A program made the translations under genes and the position numbers. From assembly GCA_018436705.1 (NCBI GenBank), contig JAHDLA010000011.1, positions 1 through 64,000 of the forward strand: a stretch of 64,000 nucleotides of DNA, read 5' to 3'. Of this stretch, positions 16,840 to 27,032 are shown piece by piece (positions within the stretch are counted from its first letter, which is position 1; the number at the start of each line of letters is the position of its first letter). This DNA comes from Sedimentibacter sp. (GTDB lineage: Bacteria > Bacillota > Clostridia > Tissierellales > Sedimentibacteraceae). Under the pieces are notes generated by a model, which did not search any database, was not told the origin of the DNA, and saw only the letters and a program-made list of their open reading frames with translations.

Positions 16840-19602
16840 TTATTCTTCATTCGCTCCACAGCATTTCTTGTATTTCTTTCCGCTTCCGCAAGGACACGGA
16901 TCATTTCTGCCTATTTTTTTCTCTCTTTTTACCACAGGCTGAGGCTTGCCTGTTCCTCCGGTATTTCCACCGCTGGTACCTGTGATTCTGGCGACCTCTT
17001 TACGCTGCATTTTTTCCTGAGGTCTCACTCGCATAAGCATTTTAACTGTATCTTCCTGAATTGATGCCGTCATTTCCTCAAACATATCAAACCCTTCTAC
17101 CTGGTACGCTCTAACAGGATCCTCGTTTCCTATTGCACGAAGGCCTATTCCCTGTCTAAGCTGATCCATAGCATCAATGTGATCCATCCATTTCATATCA
17201 ACATTTTTCAAAAGTACAATTCTCTCTATTTCTCTGAAGATTTCCTCTCCAAATTCCGATTCCTGTCTCGCATAATGTCTGTCAATGGCGTTTTTTGCCC
17301 TTTCTCTCATTATGTCTTTTGTAATATTATCTTTTTGCTCGCCGTCAAAATTGATTAATAATGAAAAAGCATCCTGGATATATTTTGAATATCCTTCAAT
17401 ATCCCAATTGTCAGAGTATCTTTCTTCGGTTGTATACATACTGATTCCCTTGTCAATAAGGTCATCAATCATATTTGAGATGTAGTTCTTTAAATTTTCC
17501 CCCATAAGAACTCTTCTTCTTTCTGTATAAATAACCTCTCTCTGCTTATTCATTACATTGTCATACTGAAGCACATGCTTTCTTATGTCAAAGTTTCTGC
17601 CTTCAACTCTTGATTGCGCCGTTTCAATAGTCCTAGTAAGCATTCCTGCCTCCAGCGGCTCATCCTCGGGCATCTTGAGAGTTTCAATTATTGATTTAAC
17701 CTTGTCTCCGGCAAAAAGCCTCATAAGGTCGTCTTCCAAAGAAATATAAAAGCGCGTAGAACCTGGGTCTCCCTGTCTTCCGGCACGTCCTCTAAGCTGA
17801 TTATCTATACGTCTGGATTCATGACGTTCAGTACCGATAATATGAAGCCCGCCTGCTTCTCTTACCTTTTCTTGCTCATCTCTGAGTTCATCTTTTGACT
17901 GCTCCAGAAGTTCTTTGTATACTCTTCTTGCCTCAGTTACTTCAGGGTCCTCTGTATCGTTAAATCCGTCTGCCTGTGCTATCAGCTCATCAGAAAATCC
18001 ATTTTTTTTCATCTTGTGCTTAGCAAGGTATTCGGGATTTCCTCCCAGAACAATGTCCGTACCTCTACCGGCCATATTTGTGGCAATGGTAACAGCACCG
18101 AGACGTCCTGCCTGAGCAACAATTTCAGCTTCCTTATCATGCTGTTTTGCATTTAGTACTTCATGTTTAATGCCCTGTTTTTTTAGTATTTTGCTCAATA
18201 ATTCCGATTTCTCGATAGAAATTGTGCCTACTAGTACAGGCTGACCATTTTTGTTTCTTTCTATTATTTCATTTATAACTGCTTTGAATTTTCCTACTTC
18301 TCCCTTATATACAACATCTTCGAAGTCTTTTCTTGCTATCGGCTTATTTGTAGGTATTTCAATAACATCAACGCCGTAAATTTCCCTGAATTCTTCTTCC
18401 TCTGTCTTAGCTGTACCCGTCATACCTGATAATTTCTTGTACATTCTAAAATAATTCTGAAATGTAATGGTTGCCAGGGTTTTTGATTCCTTTCTGACTT
18501 CGATTCTTTCTTTTGCTTCTATTGCCTGGTGCAGACCGTTTGAATACCTTCTGCCGTACATAATACGTCCGGTAAATTCATCTACAATCAGAACTTCCCC
18601 ATCTTTTACAATGTAGTCAATATCCCTTTTCATGGTGTTGTGTGCCTTCAAAGCCTGATTAATATGATGAGAAATTTCCATATTTTCCTGATCTGCAAGA
18701 TTTTCAATATTGAAGAAACTCTCGGCTTTAGTTATACCTCTGGCAGTCAGCGTAACATTCTTGCCTTTTTCATCAACTATATAATCAACGGTATCATCTT
18801 CGTCGATATCGCCCATTATATAATCCATTTTAGATTTTTTGTCTTCGGGTAATTGTACTTTTCCTTTCAATGTTATAACAAAGCTGTTTGCCATTTCATA
18901 AAGACTGGTAGATTTGTCCCCCTCTCCGGATATGATCAGCGGAGTTCTGGCTTCATCTATCAGTATTGAGTCCACTTCGTCTATGATACAGTAGTTCAAA
19001 TCTCTTTGAACCATCTCTTCTTTTCTTATGACCATGTTGTCTCTCAGGTAGTCAAAACCGAACTCATTATTTGTACCGTAAGTTATATCATATCTGTACG
19101 CCTTCATTCTGTCGGCTTTAGTTATTCCATGGACAATACATCCAACACTGAGCCCAAGAAAATTATGAACCTTACCCATCCACTCACAGTCACGTTTTGC
19201 AAGATAATCATTGACTGTTATAACGTGTACGCCTTTTCCTTCCAGAGCATTCAAATAAACCGGCAAAGTTGAAACCAGTGTCTTACCTTCACCTGTTCTC
19301 ATTTCAGCTATACGCCCCTGATGAAGCACAATACCTCCTATGAGCTGAACACGGTAATGTTTTTGACCCAAAACTCTCCAAGCAGCTTCTCTGACAACTG
19401 CGAATGCCTCGGGCAGAATATCATCCTTCGTTTCTCCTTTAGCAAGTCTTTCCTTAAATTCCTGAGTTTTTGCTTTAAGCTGTGTATCGCTTAGATTTGT
19501 CATTTCACTTTCTAACGACAAAATTTTGCTCACAGTCGGTTCTAATCTTTTAACTTCTTTTTCACTATACGAACCAAAAATTTTCTCTAAAAATTTTTTC
19601 AT
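16840..19602 (-). CDS. secA: Preprotein translocase ATPase SecA
   Basis: SecA drives export of unfolded proteins through SecYEG. The 920-residue protein shows the DEAD motor ([20 protein letters not shown] near residue 100, [17 protein letters not shown]), the second motor domain ([39 protein letters not shown]), and a C-terminal SEC-C zinc motif ([13 protein letters not shown]) for lipid or SecB-like contacts. The frame extends to 19671, but [16 protein letters not shown] at 19602 with AAAGGATG upstream is the family start. It is in the middle of the FAD-protein-secA-prfB-tex-HAD operon. No second secA was seen in the window. Confidence 0.97.
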   Translation of the reverse strand: MKKFLEKIFGSYSEKEVKRLEPTVSKILSLESEMTNLSDTQLKAKTQEFKERLAKGETKDDILPEAFAVVREAAWRVLGQKHYRVQLIGGIVLHQGRIAEMRTGEGKTLVSTLPVYLNALEGKGVHVITVNDYLAKRDCEWMGKVHNFLGLSVGCIVHGITKADRMKAYRYDITYGTNNEFGFDYLRDNMVIRKEEMVQRDLNYCIIDEVDSILIDEARTPLIISGEGDKSTSLYEMANSFVITLKGKVQLPEDKKSKMDYIMGDIDEDDTVDYIVDEKGKNVTLTARGITKAESFFNIENLADQENMEISHHINQALKAHNTMKRDIDYIVKDGEVLIVDEFTGRIMYGRRYSNGLHQAIEAKERIEVRKESKTLATITFQNYFRMYKKLSGMTGTAKTEEEEFREIYGVDVIEIPTNKPIARKDFEDVVYKGEVGKFKAVINEIIERNKNGQPVLVGTISIEKSELLSKILKKQGIKHEVLNAKQHDKEAEIVAQAGRLGAVTIATNMAGRGTDIVLGGNPEYLAKHKMKKNGFSDELIAQADGFNDTEDPEVTEARRVYKELLEQSKDELRDEQEKVREAGGLHIIGTERHESRRIDNQLRGRAGRQGDPGSTRFYISLEDDLMRLFAGDKVKSIIETLKMPEDEPLEAGMLTRTIETAQSRVEGRNFDIRKHVLQYDNVMNKQREVIYTERRRVLMGENLKNYISNMIDDLIDKGISMYTTEERYSDNWDIEGYSKYIQDAFSLLINFDGEQKDNITKDIMRERAKNAIDRHYARQESEFGEEIFREIERIVLLKNVDMKWMDHIDAMDQLRQGIGLRAIGNEDPVRAYQVEGFDMFEEMTASIQEDTVKMLMRVRPQEKMQRKEVARITGTSGGNTGGTGKPQPVVKREKKIGRNDPCPCGSGKKYKKCCGANEE

Positions 19603-19616
19603 ATTGCATCCTTTCT

Positions 19617-20843
19617 CTATACTAAGGTTGAACTGAAATGCCCGGCTGCATATCCGGAACTCCATGCCCACTGAAGATTAAATCCTCCGCAATCGCCGTC
19701 AACATCAAGTATCTCTCCCGCTAAGAATAATCCTTTTACTTTCAATGATTCAAGAGTATTAGAATTCACTTCGGACATATCCACCCCGCCGGCAGTTGCC
19801 TGAGCCTGCTGCCACGAATTGTGATCTGTCACCTCAAATTTCCAATCCTTTAATATATCTATTATTTTATATATTTCCTTCTTATTCAGCTTTCCGCACT
19901 TTTTATCGAAGTTCTCAAATCCAGCCTCCGTCAAAATTACAGGTATTAACTTTTTGTTAATAAATCCTATCAATCCATCTCCAATGCTTTTGTATCCAAT
20001 TTTATTAAATCTGGTATTTAATATATCATAAAGATCAAATTTCGATATTTGCGGAAACATATCAACAGAAATATAGACTCTGTGATTCTTATTCAGCTCT
20101 TCAACAATCATTCTGCTTATCTGCAGTATAGGAGGTCCCGAAATTCCATATTCGGTGAACAGTATTTCTCCATCCTCCTCACGTATGACTTTTTTGTCTG
20201 TGAATCCTTTAACCACTCCGTCAAACCTTATTCCTGCTATTCTTTTAAAAAATTTCCCATTAAGCTTAAGTTGTACTAATGCAGGAAATGTATTTATTAT
20301 TCTATGTCCCAACGATGATGCAATTTCAAACCCTTTGCCGTCAGATCCCAACTGGGGACTGGCTTTTCCTCCGGTGGCCAAAATTACTTTATCTGCATAA
20401 TGGACACTATCCCTACCAATAATACTGAATTTGTCTTTATTTTTTCTTAATTCCAAAACTTCAAATTCTGTAACCTCTCCAACATTAAGTCTCTCGACTT
20501 CATACCTGAGCACATCCAGTACGCTTGACGCCTGCAGTGAACCCGGGTACACTTTGCCTTGATCTCCTATATAGGGATTTATCCCCAGATCCTCAAAAAA
20601 GTTTAATGTTCTCTTTAAATCAAAAAATTCCAATATATTTTCAGCTAACTTTGTGTTTTTCCCGTGGTATTTGTCAATTGACAAATTCATATTAGTATAG
20701 TTGCACCTGCCATTACCGGTTGCCAGTATTTTCTTCCCGACTTTATTTAATTTTTCATATATTGCAACTTCCGAACCATTTCTTGCAGCAGCTATTGCCG
20801 CTGTCAACCCAGAGGCCCCTCCGCCGATAACAGCTATTTTCAT
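19617..20843 (-). CDS. FAD-dependent oxidoreductase, HI0933/YhiN (BaiN-like) family
   Basis: The 408-residue protein opens with [23 protein letters not shown], a Rossmann dinucleotide fold, and has the HI0933-family segments GNGRCNYTN near residue 43, [17 protein letters not shown] and the C-terminal [31 protein letters not shown]. Members bind FAD; a few reduce 3-dehydro-bile acids, but most have no known substrate, so no specific reaction is claimed. It lies 10 bp after the COG2509-type gene and 14 bp before secA, an arrangement suggesting one operon. Confidence 0.88.
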   Translation of the reverse strand: MKIAVIGGGASGLTAAIAAARNGSEVAIYEKLNKVGKKILATGNGRCNYTNMNLSIDKYHGKNTKLAENILEFFDLKRTLNFFEDLGINPYIGDQGKVYPGSLQASSVLDVLRYEVERLNVGEVTEFEVLELRKNKDKFSIIGRDSVHYADKVILATGGKASPQLGSDGKGFEIASSLGHRIINTFPALVQLKLNGKFFKRIAGIRFDGVVKGFTDKKVIREEDGEILFTEYGISGPPILQISRMIVEELNKNHRVYISVDMFPQISKFDLYDILNTRFNKIGYKSIGDGLIGFINKKLIPVILTEAGFENFDKKCGKLNKKEIYKIIDILKDWKFEVTDHNSWQQAQATAGGVDMSEVNSNTLESLKVKGLFLAGEILDVDGDCGGFNLQWAWSSGYAAGHFSSTLV

Positions 20844-20853
20844 AATATCATCC

Positions 20854-22449
20854 TTATTTTTTCATAGGTTTATATGTTTTAATAATTTGTTCAGCAATCT
20901 TAAGCCCATCTATTGATGCGGACATAATTCCTCCCGCATAACCTGAGCCTTCTCCGCATGGATAAATTCCCTTTATGCTGCTTTGCAAATCGTCATCTCT
21001 TGTTATTCTTAAGGGTGACGACGTCCTTGTTTCAACTCCCGTTAACAAAGCATCATCTCTGTCAAAATTATCAAGCCACTTTCCAAAAGCAGTTATTCCC
21101 TCTGCAAGGCTTTCACATACATAGTCCGGAAGGCATTCCCATAAATTTGCAAAACTTGCTCCAGGCCTGTATGTTGGATATATTTCTCCATATGATGTGG
21201 AAACTTTTTTTTCTTTAAAATCCTTGAATAATTGAACCGGAGCATGGTAATTTCCTCCCGCAATCTCAAATGCCTTCTGCTCAAATTTCCTTTGAAAATC
21301 AATTCCTGCAATTGGATTGTCTCTTCCTCCAAAATCTTCCGGATCAATTGAAACCACAACCGCTGCATTAGCATTTTCCAAATCTCTGTCGTGAAAGCTC
21401 ATGCCATTTGTAACTACTCCGCCTTTTTCAGAAGAAGATGCCGTAACTACTCCTCCGGGACACATGCAAAATGTATAACAGCTTCTCCCGTTTTTGCACT
21501 TGTGCACAAACTTATAGTCAGCCGGACCCAGCTTTGGATTTCCTGCCATACTGCCGTACTGAGCTTCGCTTATCATTTGCTGAGGATGCTCTATCCTTAC
21601 TCCCATAGCAAAAGGCTTCGCCTTTAGTTCAAGCTTACCGTTAAGCATCTCAAATGTGTCTCTTGCACTGTGTCCTATTGCAAGCACCAGAACATCTGTT
21701 TCAATTATATCACTTTCAGTAACTATTCTGTATATATTACCATTTTTTACATTAATATCCGTCAGACATTCCTCAAAACGAAACGTTCCTCCGAGCTCTA
21801 TGATTTTTTTTCTTATATTTACAAGACATCCTCTCAGTAAATCTGTTCCTATGTGAGGCTTATTTATATACGTGATTTCAGACGGAGCTCCTGCTTCCAC
21901 AAATTCTTCCAGAACTTTTTTACCTCTTTTTGACCTGTCCTTGATGAGCGTATTAAGCTTTCCGTCAGAAAAAGTTCCCGCACCACCTTCACCGAACTGA
22001 ATGTTTGACCTTAAGTTCAAAGCACCGTCTCTCCAAAACTTATCAATGTCCTTAACCCGTTCTTTTACCTTTTTCCCTCTTTCAAGGATTATTGGATTAT
22101 ATCCCTTTTCAGCCAGCAAAAGAGCGCAAAACAGCCCAGCAGGTCCGCATCCTACTATCACGGGCCTGCTATTAAGCGGCTTTTCACCTGTTGCTTCAAC
22201 CTCATAAACAAACGGCTTCACAACAGAAATATTATTATTGCGTTTAGGAATTTTTATTTCACGGTCAAGCTCAACATCTAAAGCATATATAAAAAGAATT
22301 TCTTCTTTCTTTCTGGCGTCTATAGATTTTCTAAATACTGACAATGATTTTATTTCTTCTTTTTTTACTTTAAGCGCTTCTGCCGCTTTTATATATAAAT
22401 CCTCTTCATTGTGATCAATGGAAAGTTTAACCTGCTGTATCCTTATCAT
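20854..22449 (-). CDS. FAD-dependent dehydrogenase-like protein (COG2509 family)
   Basis: The 531-residue protein has an N-terminal domain (residues 1-80) ahead of a Rossmann fold starting at RPVIVGCGPAGLFCALLLAEKG near residue 96, then FGEGGAGTFSDGKLNTLIKD and a C-terminal IYPCGEGSGYAGGIMSASIDG. These are hallmarks of the uncharacterised NAD(FAD)-utilising dehydrogenase family found in many Firmicutes. The physiological substrate is unknown. It is the first gene of the nearly 10-kb housekeeping operon that includes secA; its start has AAGAGGTG upstream. Confidence 0.88.
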   Translation of the reverse strand: MIRIQQVKLSIDHNEEDLYIKAAEALKVKKEEIKSLSVFRKSIDARKKEEILFIYALDVELDREIKIPKRNNNISVVKPFVYEVEATGEKPLNSRPVIVGCGPAGLFCALLLAEKGYNPIILERGKKVKERVKDIDKFWRDGALNLRSNIQFGEGGAGTFSDGKLNTLIKDRSKRGKKVLEEFVEAGAPSEITYINKPHIGTDLLRGCLVNIRKKIIELGGTFRFEECLTDINVKNGNIYRIVTESDIIETDVLVLAIGHSARDTFEMLNGKLELKAKPFAMGVRIEHPQQMISEAQYGSMAGNPKLGPADYKFVHKCKNGRSCYTFCMCPGGVVTASSSEKGGVVTNGMSFHDRDLENANAAVVVSIDPEDFGGRDNPIAGIDFQRKFEQKAFEIAGGNYHAPVQLFKDFKEKKVSTSYGEIYPTYRPGASFANLWECLPDYVCESLAEGITAFGKWLDNFDRDDALLTGVETRTSSPLRITRDDDLQSSIKGIYPCGEGSGYAGGIMSASIDGLKIAEQIIKTYKPMKK

Positions 22450-22507
22450 GTTACACCTCTTACGTTTTTATACTAGCATTAAAATCACCATATTTCATAG
22501 CTTTACC

Positions 22508-22535
22508 ATTATACCATACATTTAAAAATATTCTA
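22508..22535 (-). promoter_or_regulatory. Predicted promoter of the FAD-protein/secA/prfB operon
   Basis: On the reverse strand TAGAAT (22530-22535) and a perfect TATAAT (22508-22513) are 16 bp apart, about 58 bp before the first start codon. Confidence 0.5.
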
Positions 22536-22556
22536 TGTGTTTTTTTTAATTTATCA

Positions 22557-22585
22557 AAGTCTTGGCATGGCAAGACTTCTTTTTT
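22557..22585 (+). terminator. Orphan plus-strand intrinsic terminator
   Basis: AAGTCTTG (22557-22564), a 6-nt loop and CAAGACTT (22571-22578) are followed by CTTTTTT. It points rightwards, yet no plus-strand gene lies upstream; on the other strand no T-run follows. It may end an antisense or small RNA, or protect csp from read-through. Confidence 0.7.
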
Positions 22586-22683
22586 ATTGCTGATATATTG
22601 ATAATAAAATATAAAATCGAATAAAAATGATAGTACAATAGCATATAATAAACATACAGCTGTAATTATTTATTTAAAAAATA

Positions 22684-22712
22684 TTGACACATATATTTAT
22701 ATGTGTTATCAT
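22684..22712 (+). promoter_or_regulatory. csp promoter with inverted repeat in the spacer
   Basis: TTGACA (22684-22689), 17 bp, TATCAT (22707-22712). The spacer and part of the -35 form a nearly perfect inverted repeat (ACACATAT...ATATGTGT). The implied leader before the csp start codon is about 130 nt, long as in other cold-shock genes where the leader senses temperature. Confidence 0.7.
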
Positions 22713-22849
22713 AATTAAGTATTGCAGATGTATTTATAGATATCACATGTTTTTAGAGATCATATAACTATTTGTGTATATGGTTTGTAAAAATGTGTGA
22801 TTTTTTTTAACTTACAATTGGGATATAAATAAAAAATAGGAGGTACCTA

Positions 22850-23050
22850 ATGAATAAAGGTACAGTAAAATGGTTTAACGCAGATAAAGGATTCGGATTT
22901 ATTACAGCTGAAGGCGGAGATGATGTGTTTGTTCACTTTTCATCTATCCAAGAAGAAGGATTTAAATCCTTAGACGAAGGTCAGGCTGTTAGCTTTGACA
23001 TTACTCAGGGAAACAGAGGAATGCAAGCTTCTAATGTAAAAAGAATATAA
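22850..23050 (+). CDS. Cold-shock protein, CspA family
   Basis: This 66-residue single cold-shock domain is an RNA chaperone. The RNA-binding motifs RNP1 (KGFGFIT, residues 13-19) and RNP2 (DVFVHFS, residues 25-31) are intact, and the start [16 protein letters not shown] is typical. AGGAGGTACCT precedes the ATG. It is monocistronic, with a long leader and a terminator at 23078-23108, which suggests post-transcriptional control. Confidence 0.96.
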   Translation: MNKGTVKWFNADKGFGFITAEGGDDVFVHFSSIQEEGFKSLDEGQAVSFDITQGNRGMQASNVKRI

Positions 23051-23077
23051 TTAAATATTTTATTACAAGAGCATTAA

Positions 23078-23108
23078 AAGCCGGAAATTAATTTTTTCGG
23101 TTTTTTTA
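23078..23108 (+). terminator. csp terminator
   Basis: AGCCGGAAA can pair with TTTTTCGGTT around a short loop, followed by a run of T residues, about 30 bp after the stop codon. Confidence 0.75.
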
Positions 23109-23238
23109 ATTTCAATAAAATTATATTCGTCGCCCTTTTATTCACTTAAATGTATTCCTAAAAAATTAACCACATTTCTAATCATGCATATATTGAGCAT
23201 TATAGGAAATTATTAACTATTCGGAGGTTGAAAATCTT

Positions 23239-23682
23239 ATGAATGCTAAACATTTTAATGTGCATAAACCTTATAAAGTACATAATTTGTTAAATTTAAT
23301 GCCGACAACCGAAACAGGGTCCATTAAAGTAAAAGTAATAACAGAATTTGAAAATATCCCTTTAGAAAATTCGACCGTAACAATTTATGCATCCTTGGAT
23401 GAATTAATACCGATTGAAACCGTAACAACAGATGTTAATGGAGATGCCCCAATAATAGAAATACCTGTAGCATATAATCCCAATATTACTGAAATGGACC
23501 CTGAATACCCCTATACAGATTACAATATAAGAGTAATGCATGAAAATTATTACCCCGTATTGATATACGACATTCAAGTATTCCCAAATATTACTACAAA
23601 TTTTATCGTACACATGAACCGCATACCAGCTAATGCGCCTTATCCGCGTAAAGAAAGAACTACAACAATTCCCAGAATATAG
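23239..23682 (+). CDS. Stand-alone beta-sandwich protein resembling the N-terminal domain of clostridial spore-cortex lytic enzymes
   Basis: The 147-residue product has no signal peptide. Its centre looks like a carboxypeptidase-regulatory/transthyretin-type beta-sandwich: GSIKVKVITEFENIPLENSTVTIY, then TTDVNGDAPIIEIP and YTDYNIRVMHENYYPVLIYDIQVF. The same order of motifs opens SleC-type cortex-lytic enzymes, as I remember them, but the peptidoglycan-binding and catalytic parts are missing here. A spore-coat or cortex role is therefore a guess. CGGAGG lies upstream of the ATG at a slightly long spacing. It stands alone between csp and an EamA exporter. Confidence 0.7.
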   Translation: MNAKHFNVHKPYKVHNLLNLMPTTETGSIKVKVITEFENIPLENSTVTIYASLDELIPIETVTTDVNGDAPIIEIPVAYNPNITEMDPEYPYTDYNIRVMHENYYPVLIYDIQVFPNITTNFIVHMNRIPANAPYPRKERTTTIPRI

Positions 23683-23826
23683 ATAAATTCACAAGATCAA
23701 ATAAAACCTTATATGCATTTTTGTTTCTTTGACAATCATAATAATAAATTTGATTTTGAGTATATTAATTATAAATCAAAAATTTCGACTTAAAAGGTAT
23801 TTTTACAGACTGATAAAGGTGATATA

Positions 23827-24681
23827 ATGAATAAAAAAAATAAGTCCATACTTCTGATGTTATTTTCTGCATTTACATTTTCATCTATGCAGATAATTGT
23901 TAAGCTCCTTCCTGACATACCTCTTATGGAGAAGGTGTTTTTCAGAAATTTTATAAGCCTGATTATATCATTTATAATTATAAAGAAAAATAATTTGAGC
24001 TGCTTTGGAAGCAAAGAGAACAGAAAATATTTGTTTTTTCGATACATATTCGGTTTCACAGGCATTATACTTTTTTTTTATGCAACTACACAAATGCTGG
24101 CAGCAGATGCTGCCATACTCAATAAACTCTCTCCGGTATTTGTAATAATACTGGCCCGTTGTTTTCTGAAAGAAAAAATTAATAAAACAAAAATAACTGT
24201 GCTGATAATATCCCTGGCAGGTGCAATGATGGTCATAAAACCGCAATTTAATTCATCGCTAATCCCTGCAGCTGCAGGCTTTATATCAGCGATTCTTTCC
24301 GGAGCTGCCTATATATTCATCACAATTATAGGAAACAGGGAAAGCATTTACACCACTGTATTCTGTTTTTCCTTGTTATCATCAGCCAGCTGCCTTCCGT
24401 TTTTTGCATTCAATTTTGCCTTGCCCAACCTGTTTGAACTTTTCCTGCTTACATTGCTGGGAGTTTTGGCGGCATCTGGACAAATAGCACTAACCTCTGC
24501 ATACAAAGGGTGTGAAGCATCAGAGGTTTCGATTTATGATTATTCAAATATTATCTTTTCATCAATACTCGGATATATATTCCTGTCAGAAATACCTGAT
24601 ATGCTAAGCATACTGGGAGGTTTCACAATATTGTCAGCCTCCCTGATTTTATACATTAGTGCTAAAAAGGAAAAGACCTAA
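23827..24681 (+). CDS. EamA-family (DMT superfamily) metabolite exporter
   Basis: The 284-residue protein is a ten-helix membrane protein built of two EamA repeats: the first begins SILLMLFSAFTFSSMQIIVKLLP, with the typical acidic-loop MEKVFFRNF; the second begins near residue 150 (AAAGFISAILSGAAYIFITIIG). Such proteins usually export amino acids or nucleotides; the substrate is unknown. It converges with the Lrp/AsnC gene, the stop regions overlapping by 4 bp. Lrp-family regulators often control amino-acid exporters, which suggests a functional link. Confidence 0.88.
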   Translation: MNKKNKSILLMLFSAFTFSSMQIIVKLLPDIPLMEKVFFRNFISLIISFIIIKKNNLSCFGSKENRKYLFFRYIFGFTGIILFFYATTQMLAADAAILNKLSPVFVIILARCFLKEKINKTKITVLIISLAGAMMVIKPQFNSSLIPAAAGFISAILSGAAYIFITIIGNRESIYTTVFCFSLLSSASCLPFFAFNFALPNLFELFLLTLLGVLAASGQIALTSAYKGCEASEVSIYDYSNIIFSSILGYIFLSEIPDMLSILGGFTILSASLILYISAKKEKT

Positions 24682-25103
24682 ATTTCTTTGCCTTCTATGG
24701 GGCTTGACATAATAATATAGGTTTCAGTATTTCCGTAAAACTGTATTTTACCCACAAGCTCCTCTAAATGTGTCATTTCACGAAGATATGCCTTCATAAT
24801 CATGCTGTGGGGACCTGTTACGTGGTAGCACTCAATAATTTCCTCTGCCTTTTTTGCAAATTCAAGAAAACTTTCCTGCTTTTCGGGTTTTATCGATGCG
24901 TTAATTAATACACATATAGGTTTACCAACCTTCTCGTTATTAATAACAGCCTTGTATCTTTCAATTACACCGTCATCTTCCAGTCTTTTTACCCTCTCAG
25001 CCACAGCCGGCGGACTTAAAGACACTTCTTTTCCCAATTCCTTCATGGAAATTCTTCCATCTTCCTGCAAAATGCTGATAATCTTCAAATCTGTCTGATC
25101 CAT
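24678..25103 (-). CDS. Lrp/AsnC-family transcriptional regulator
   Basis: The 141-residue protein starts MDQTDLKIISILQEDGRISMKELGKEVSLSPPAVAERVKRLEDDGVI, the winged helix-turn-helix of the Lrp family, followed by the RAM ligand-binding domain (ESFLEFAKKAEEIIECYHVTGPHSMIMKAYLR). It would sense an amino acid and control nearby or distant genes. AAGGTGG precedes the ATG. It overlaps the EamA gene tail to tail. A GTACA/TGTAC inverted repeat at 25190-25201 upstream may be its own operator (weak evidence). Confidence 0.92.
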   Translation of the reverse strand: MDQTDLKIISILQEDGRISMKELGKEVSLSPPAVAERVKRLEDDGVIERYKAVINNEKVGKPICVLINASIKPEKQESFLEFAKKAEEIIECYHVTGPHSMIMKAYLREMTHLEELVGKIQFYGNTETYIIMSSPIEGKEI

Positions 25104-25459
25104 AATAATACCACCTTGTTTTATTAGCTATATTTCAAAAACATCTTTTTATATAACTGCGTTTTTAAAAAACCTCTTTTTAAAATTATGTACAAATGTA
25201 CTTTTTCATGTTATTATACTATTAAAAGCCGGCCTATGCAAGACATATTATAAATAATTTCACAGAATTGTTTTATAATCAAAATATTTATAATTCAAAT
25301 TATTATATACAAAAATTATTTCTTATGATATTATAGCATACATATTAAATTGGGTTCAAGATGAAGCTTAATTCAATAATAGAAGCATGTATATAGTAAC
25401 AGAGAATATTTGACTTTTTAGTGACAATAATAATTAATATCTATTTGATTGGAGGAAAT
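25104..25459. other. Divergent AT-rich intergenic region between the Lrp gene and the carboxyltransferase gene
   Basis: No gene is visible. The stretch contains the GTACAAATGTAC repeat (25190-25201) and several TATAAT-like boxes between 25270 and 25340, none with a convincing -35 partner. Confidence 0.4.
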
Positions 25460-26833
25460 ATGTCTAAACTAAAAATTACCGAAACATCTTTGAGAGATGG
25501 TCATCAGTCATTAATTGCAACAAGGTTAACTACTGACGAAATACTACCGATTTTAAAGAAAATGGATGATGCGGGTTTTCACTCAATGGAAGTCTGGGGC
25601 GGAGCCACATTTGACGCATGCCTGAGATATCTGAATGAGGACCCATGGGAAAGGCTTAGAAAAATCAGAGCCAATGTAAAAAACACAAAGCTTCAAATGC
25701 TTTCCAGAGGACAAAACATATTAGGATACAAAAATTATCCTGATGATATCGTAGAGAAATTTTTGAAAAATGCAATTTACGAAGGGATTGATATTGTAAG
25801 AATATTTGATGCTTTAAATGACATCCGTAATCTGCAAAAATCAATAAGTGTAATAAAAAAAGAAGGCGCTCACTGCCAATGTGCAATATGCTATACCATA
25901 AGCCCCGTACACACCATTGAATATTATTTGAAACTAATCAAAGAATTTGAAAGTGAAGGAGCAGATTCAATCTGCATTAAAGATATGTCCGGTATCCTTC
26001 TGCCGTACGAAGCTTATAATTTAGTAAAATCTATAAAGGAAACAACCAAGCTTCCCGTAGAATTTCACACTCACTGCACAAGCGGCGTAGCTCAGATGTC
26101 AATGCTTAAGGCAGTAGAAGCAGGTGTTGATATAGTTGATACGGCCATATCGCCTCTTTCATCAGGCACTTCACAGCCGGCAACGGAATCTTTGGCTTTG
26201 AGCCTTATTGGAACAGAAAGAGACCCACAGCTTAATCTTGACAGTCTTAATGCTGCTGCTGATTATTTTAAGGATGTTATGAAAAAATATATGGATAGCG
26301 GCTCCTACAACATAAAAGTATTGATGACCGAGCCTAAAACTCTCCAGTACCAAATACCTGGAGGAATGCTTTCTAATATGATAATGCAGATGACTTCGCT
26401 TAATGCATTAGATAAATATGAAGATGTACTGGCCGAGGTTCCAAGAGTAAGAGAAGATTTGGGCTTCCCTCCTCTCGTTACCCCCATGAGTCAAATGGTG
26501 GGAGCACAGGCAGTGTTTAACGTAATCTCGGGAGGAAGATATAAAATTATTCCTACAGAAATTAAAAATTATGTAAAAGGAATGTACGGAAGACCTACAG
26601 CCCCTATATCTGAAAACATCAGAGAAAAAATAATAGGAGATGAAGAAATTATAACTGTACGCCCTGCAGATCTGCTTCCAGATGAATATGAAAAGCTGAA
26701 AGCAGAAATAGGAGAACTGGCAAGAACAGAACAGGATGTTTTATCCTATGCACTGTTTCCGCAGGTTGCAAAGGAATATTTTGAAAAAAGAAGCACCGAA
26801 ATTGAAGACATATACGATGAACTATATATATAG
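25460..26833 (+). CDS. Oxaloacetate decarboxylase alpha/pyruvate carboxylase subunit B-type carboxyltransferase, without biotin domain
   Basis: Carboxyltransferases of this family move CO2 between oxaloacetate (or a related acid) and biotin. The 457-residue protein has the HMGL-like TIM barrel (ITETSLRDGHQSLIATRLTTDE near residue 5, EVWGGATFDACLRYL, and the metal-binding EFHTHCTSG near residue 205) and the conserved post-barrel domain (VTPMSQMVGAQAVFNV; YGRPTAPI). It stops at about residue 457, before the linker and the biotinyl domain with its AMKM-type lysine. A biotin carrier must be encoded elsewhere; none is in the window. GGAGGAAAT decides the start. Confidence 0.9.
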   Translation: MSKLKITETSLRDGHQSLIATRLTTDEILPILKKMDDAGFHSMEVWGGATFDACLRYLNEDPWERLRKIRANVKNTKLQMLSRGQNILGYKNYPDDIVEKFLKNAIYEGIDIVRIFDALNDIRNLQKSISVIKKEGAHCQCAICYTISPVHTIEYYLKLIKEFESEGADSICIKDMSGILLPYEAYNLVKSIKETTKLPVEFHTHCTSGVAQMSMLKAVEAGVDIVDTAISPLSSGTSQPATESLALSLIGTERDPQLNLDSLNAAADYFKDVMKKYMDSGSYNIKVLMTEPKTLQYQIPGGMLSNMIMQMTSLNALDKYEDVLAEVPRVREDLGFPPLVTPMSQMVGAQAVFNVISGGRYKIIPTEIKNYVKGMYGRPTAPISENIREKIIGDEEIITVRPADLLPDEYEKLKAEIGELARTEQDVLSYALFPQVAKEYFEKRSTEIEDIYDELYI

Positions 26834-26857
26834 CTCATTAAGTATATTTGTAAAGCT

Positions 26858-26900
26858 AAAACAAAGCAGCTCTAACCGATAAGTTGAGCTGCTTTGTTTT
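26858..26900 (+). terminator. Terminator of the carboxyltransferase gene
   Basis: AAAACAAAGCAGCTC and GAGCTGCTTTGTTTT form a perfect 15-bp stem with a 13-nt loop, 25 bp after the stop codon. Confidence 0.92.
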
Positions 26901-26956
26901 GCCTCTTAATCTATGCCTCTAATTATATGCCTCTTAATCTATGCCTCTTAATATTT
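26901..26956. repeat. Four tandem copies of a 14-bp unit
   Basis: GCCTCTTAATCTAT occurs at 26901-26914 and exactly again at 26929-26942, with variant copies at 26915-26928 and 26943-26956, all in strict 14-bp register directly after a terminator. It is non-coding; slippage expansion is likely. Confidence 0.9.
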
Positions 26957-27032
26957 ATATGTTTTTGAAATAATGTAGTATTTAATCGATATTTTCATAA
27001 AGAATATTTAGGATATGCGCTTGTCACCGTCA

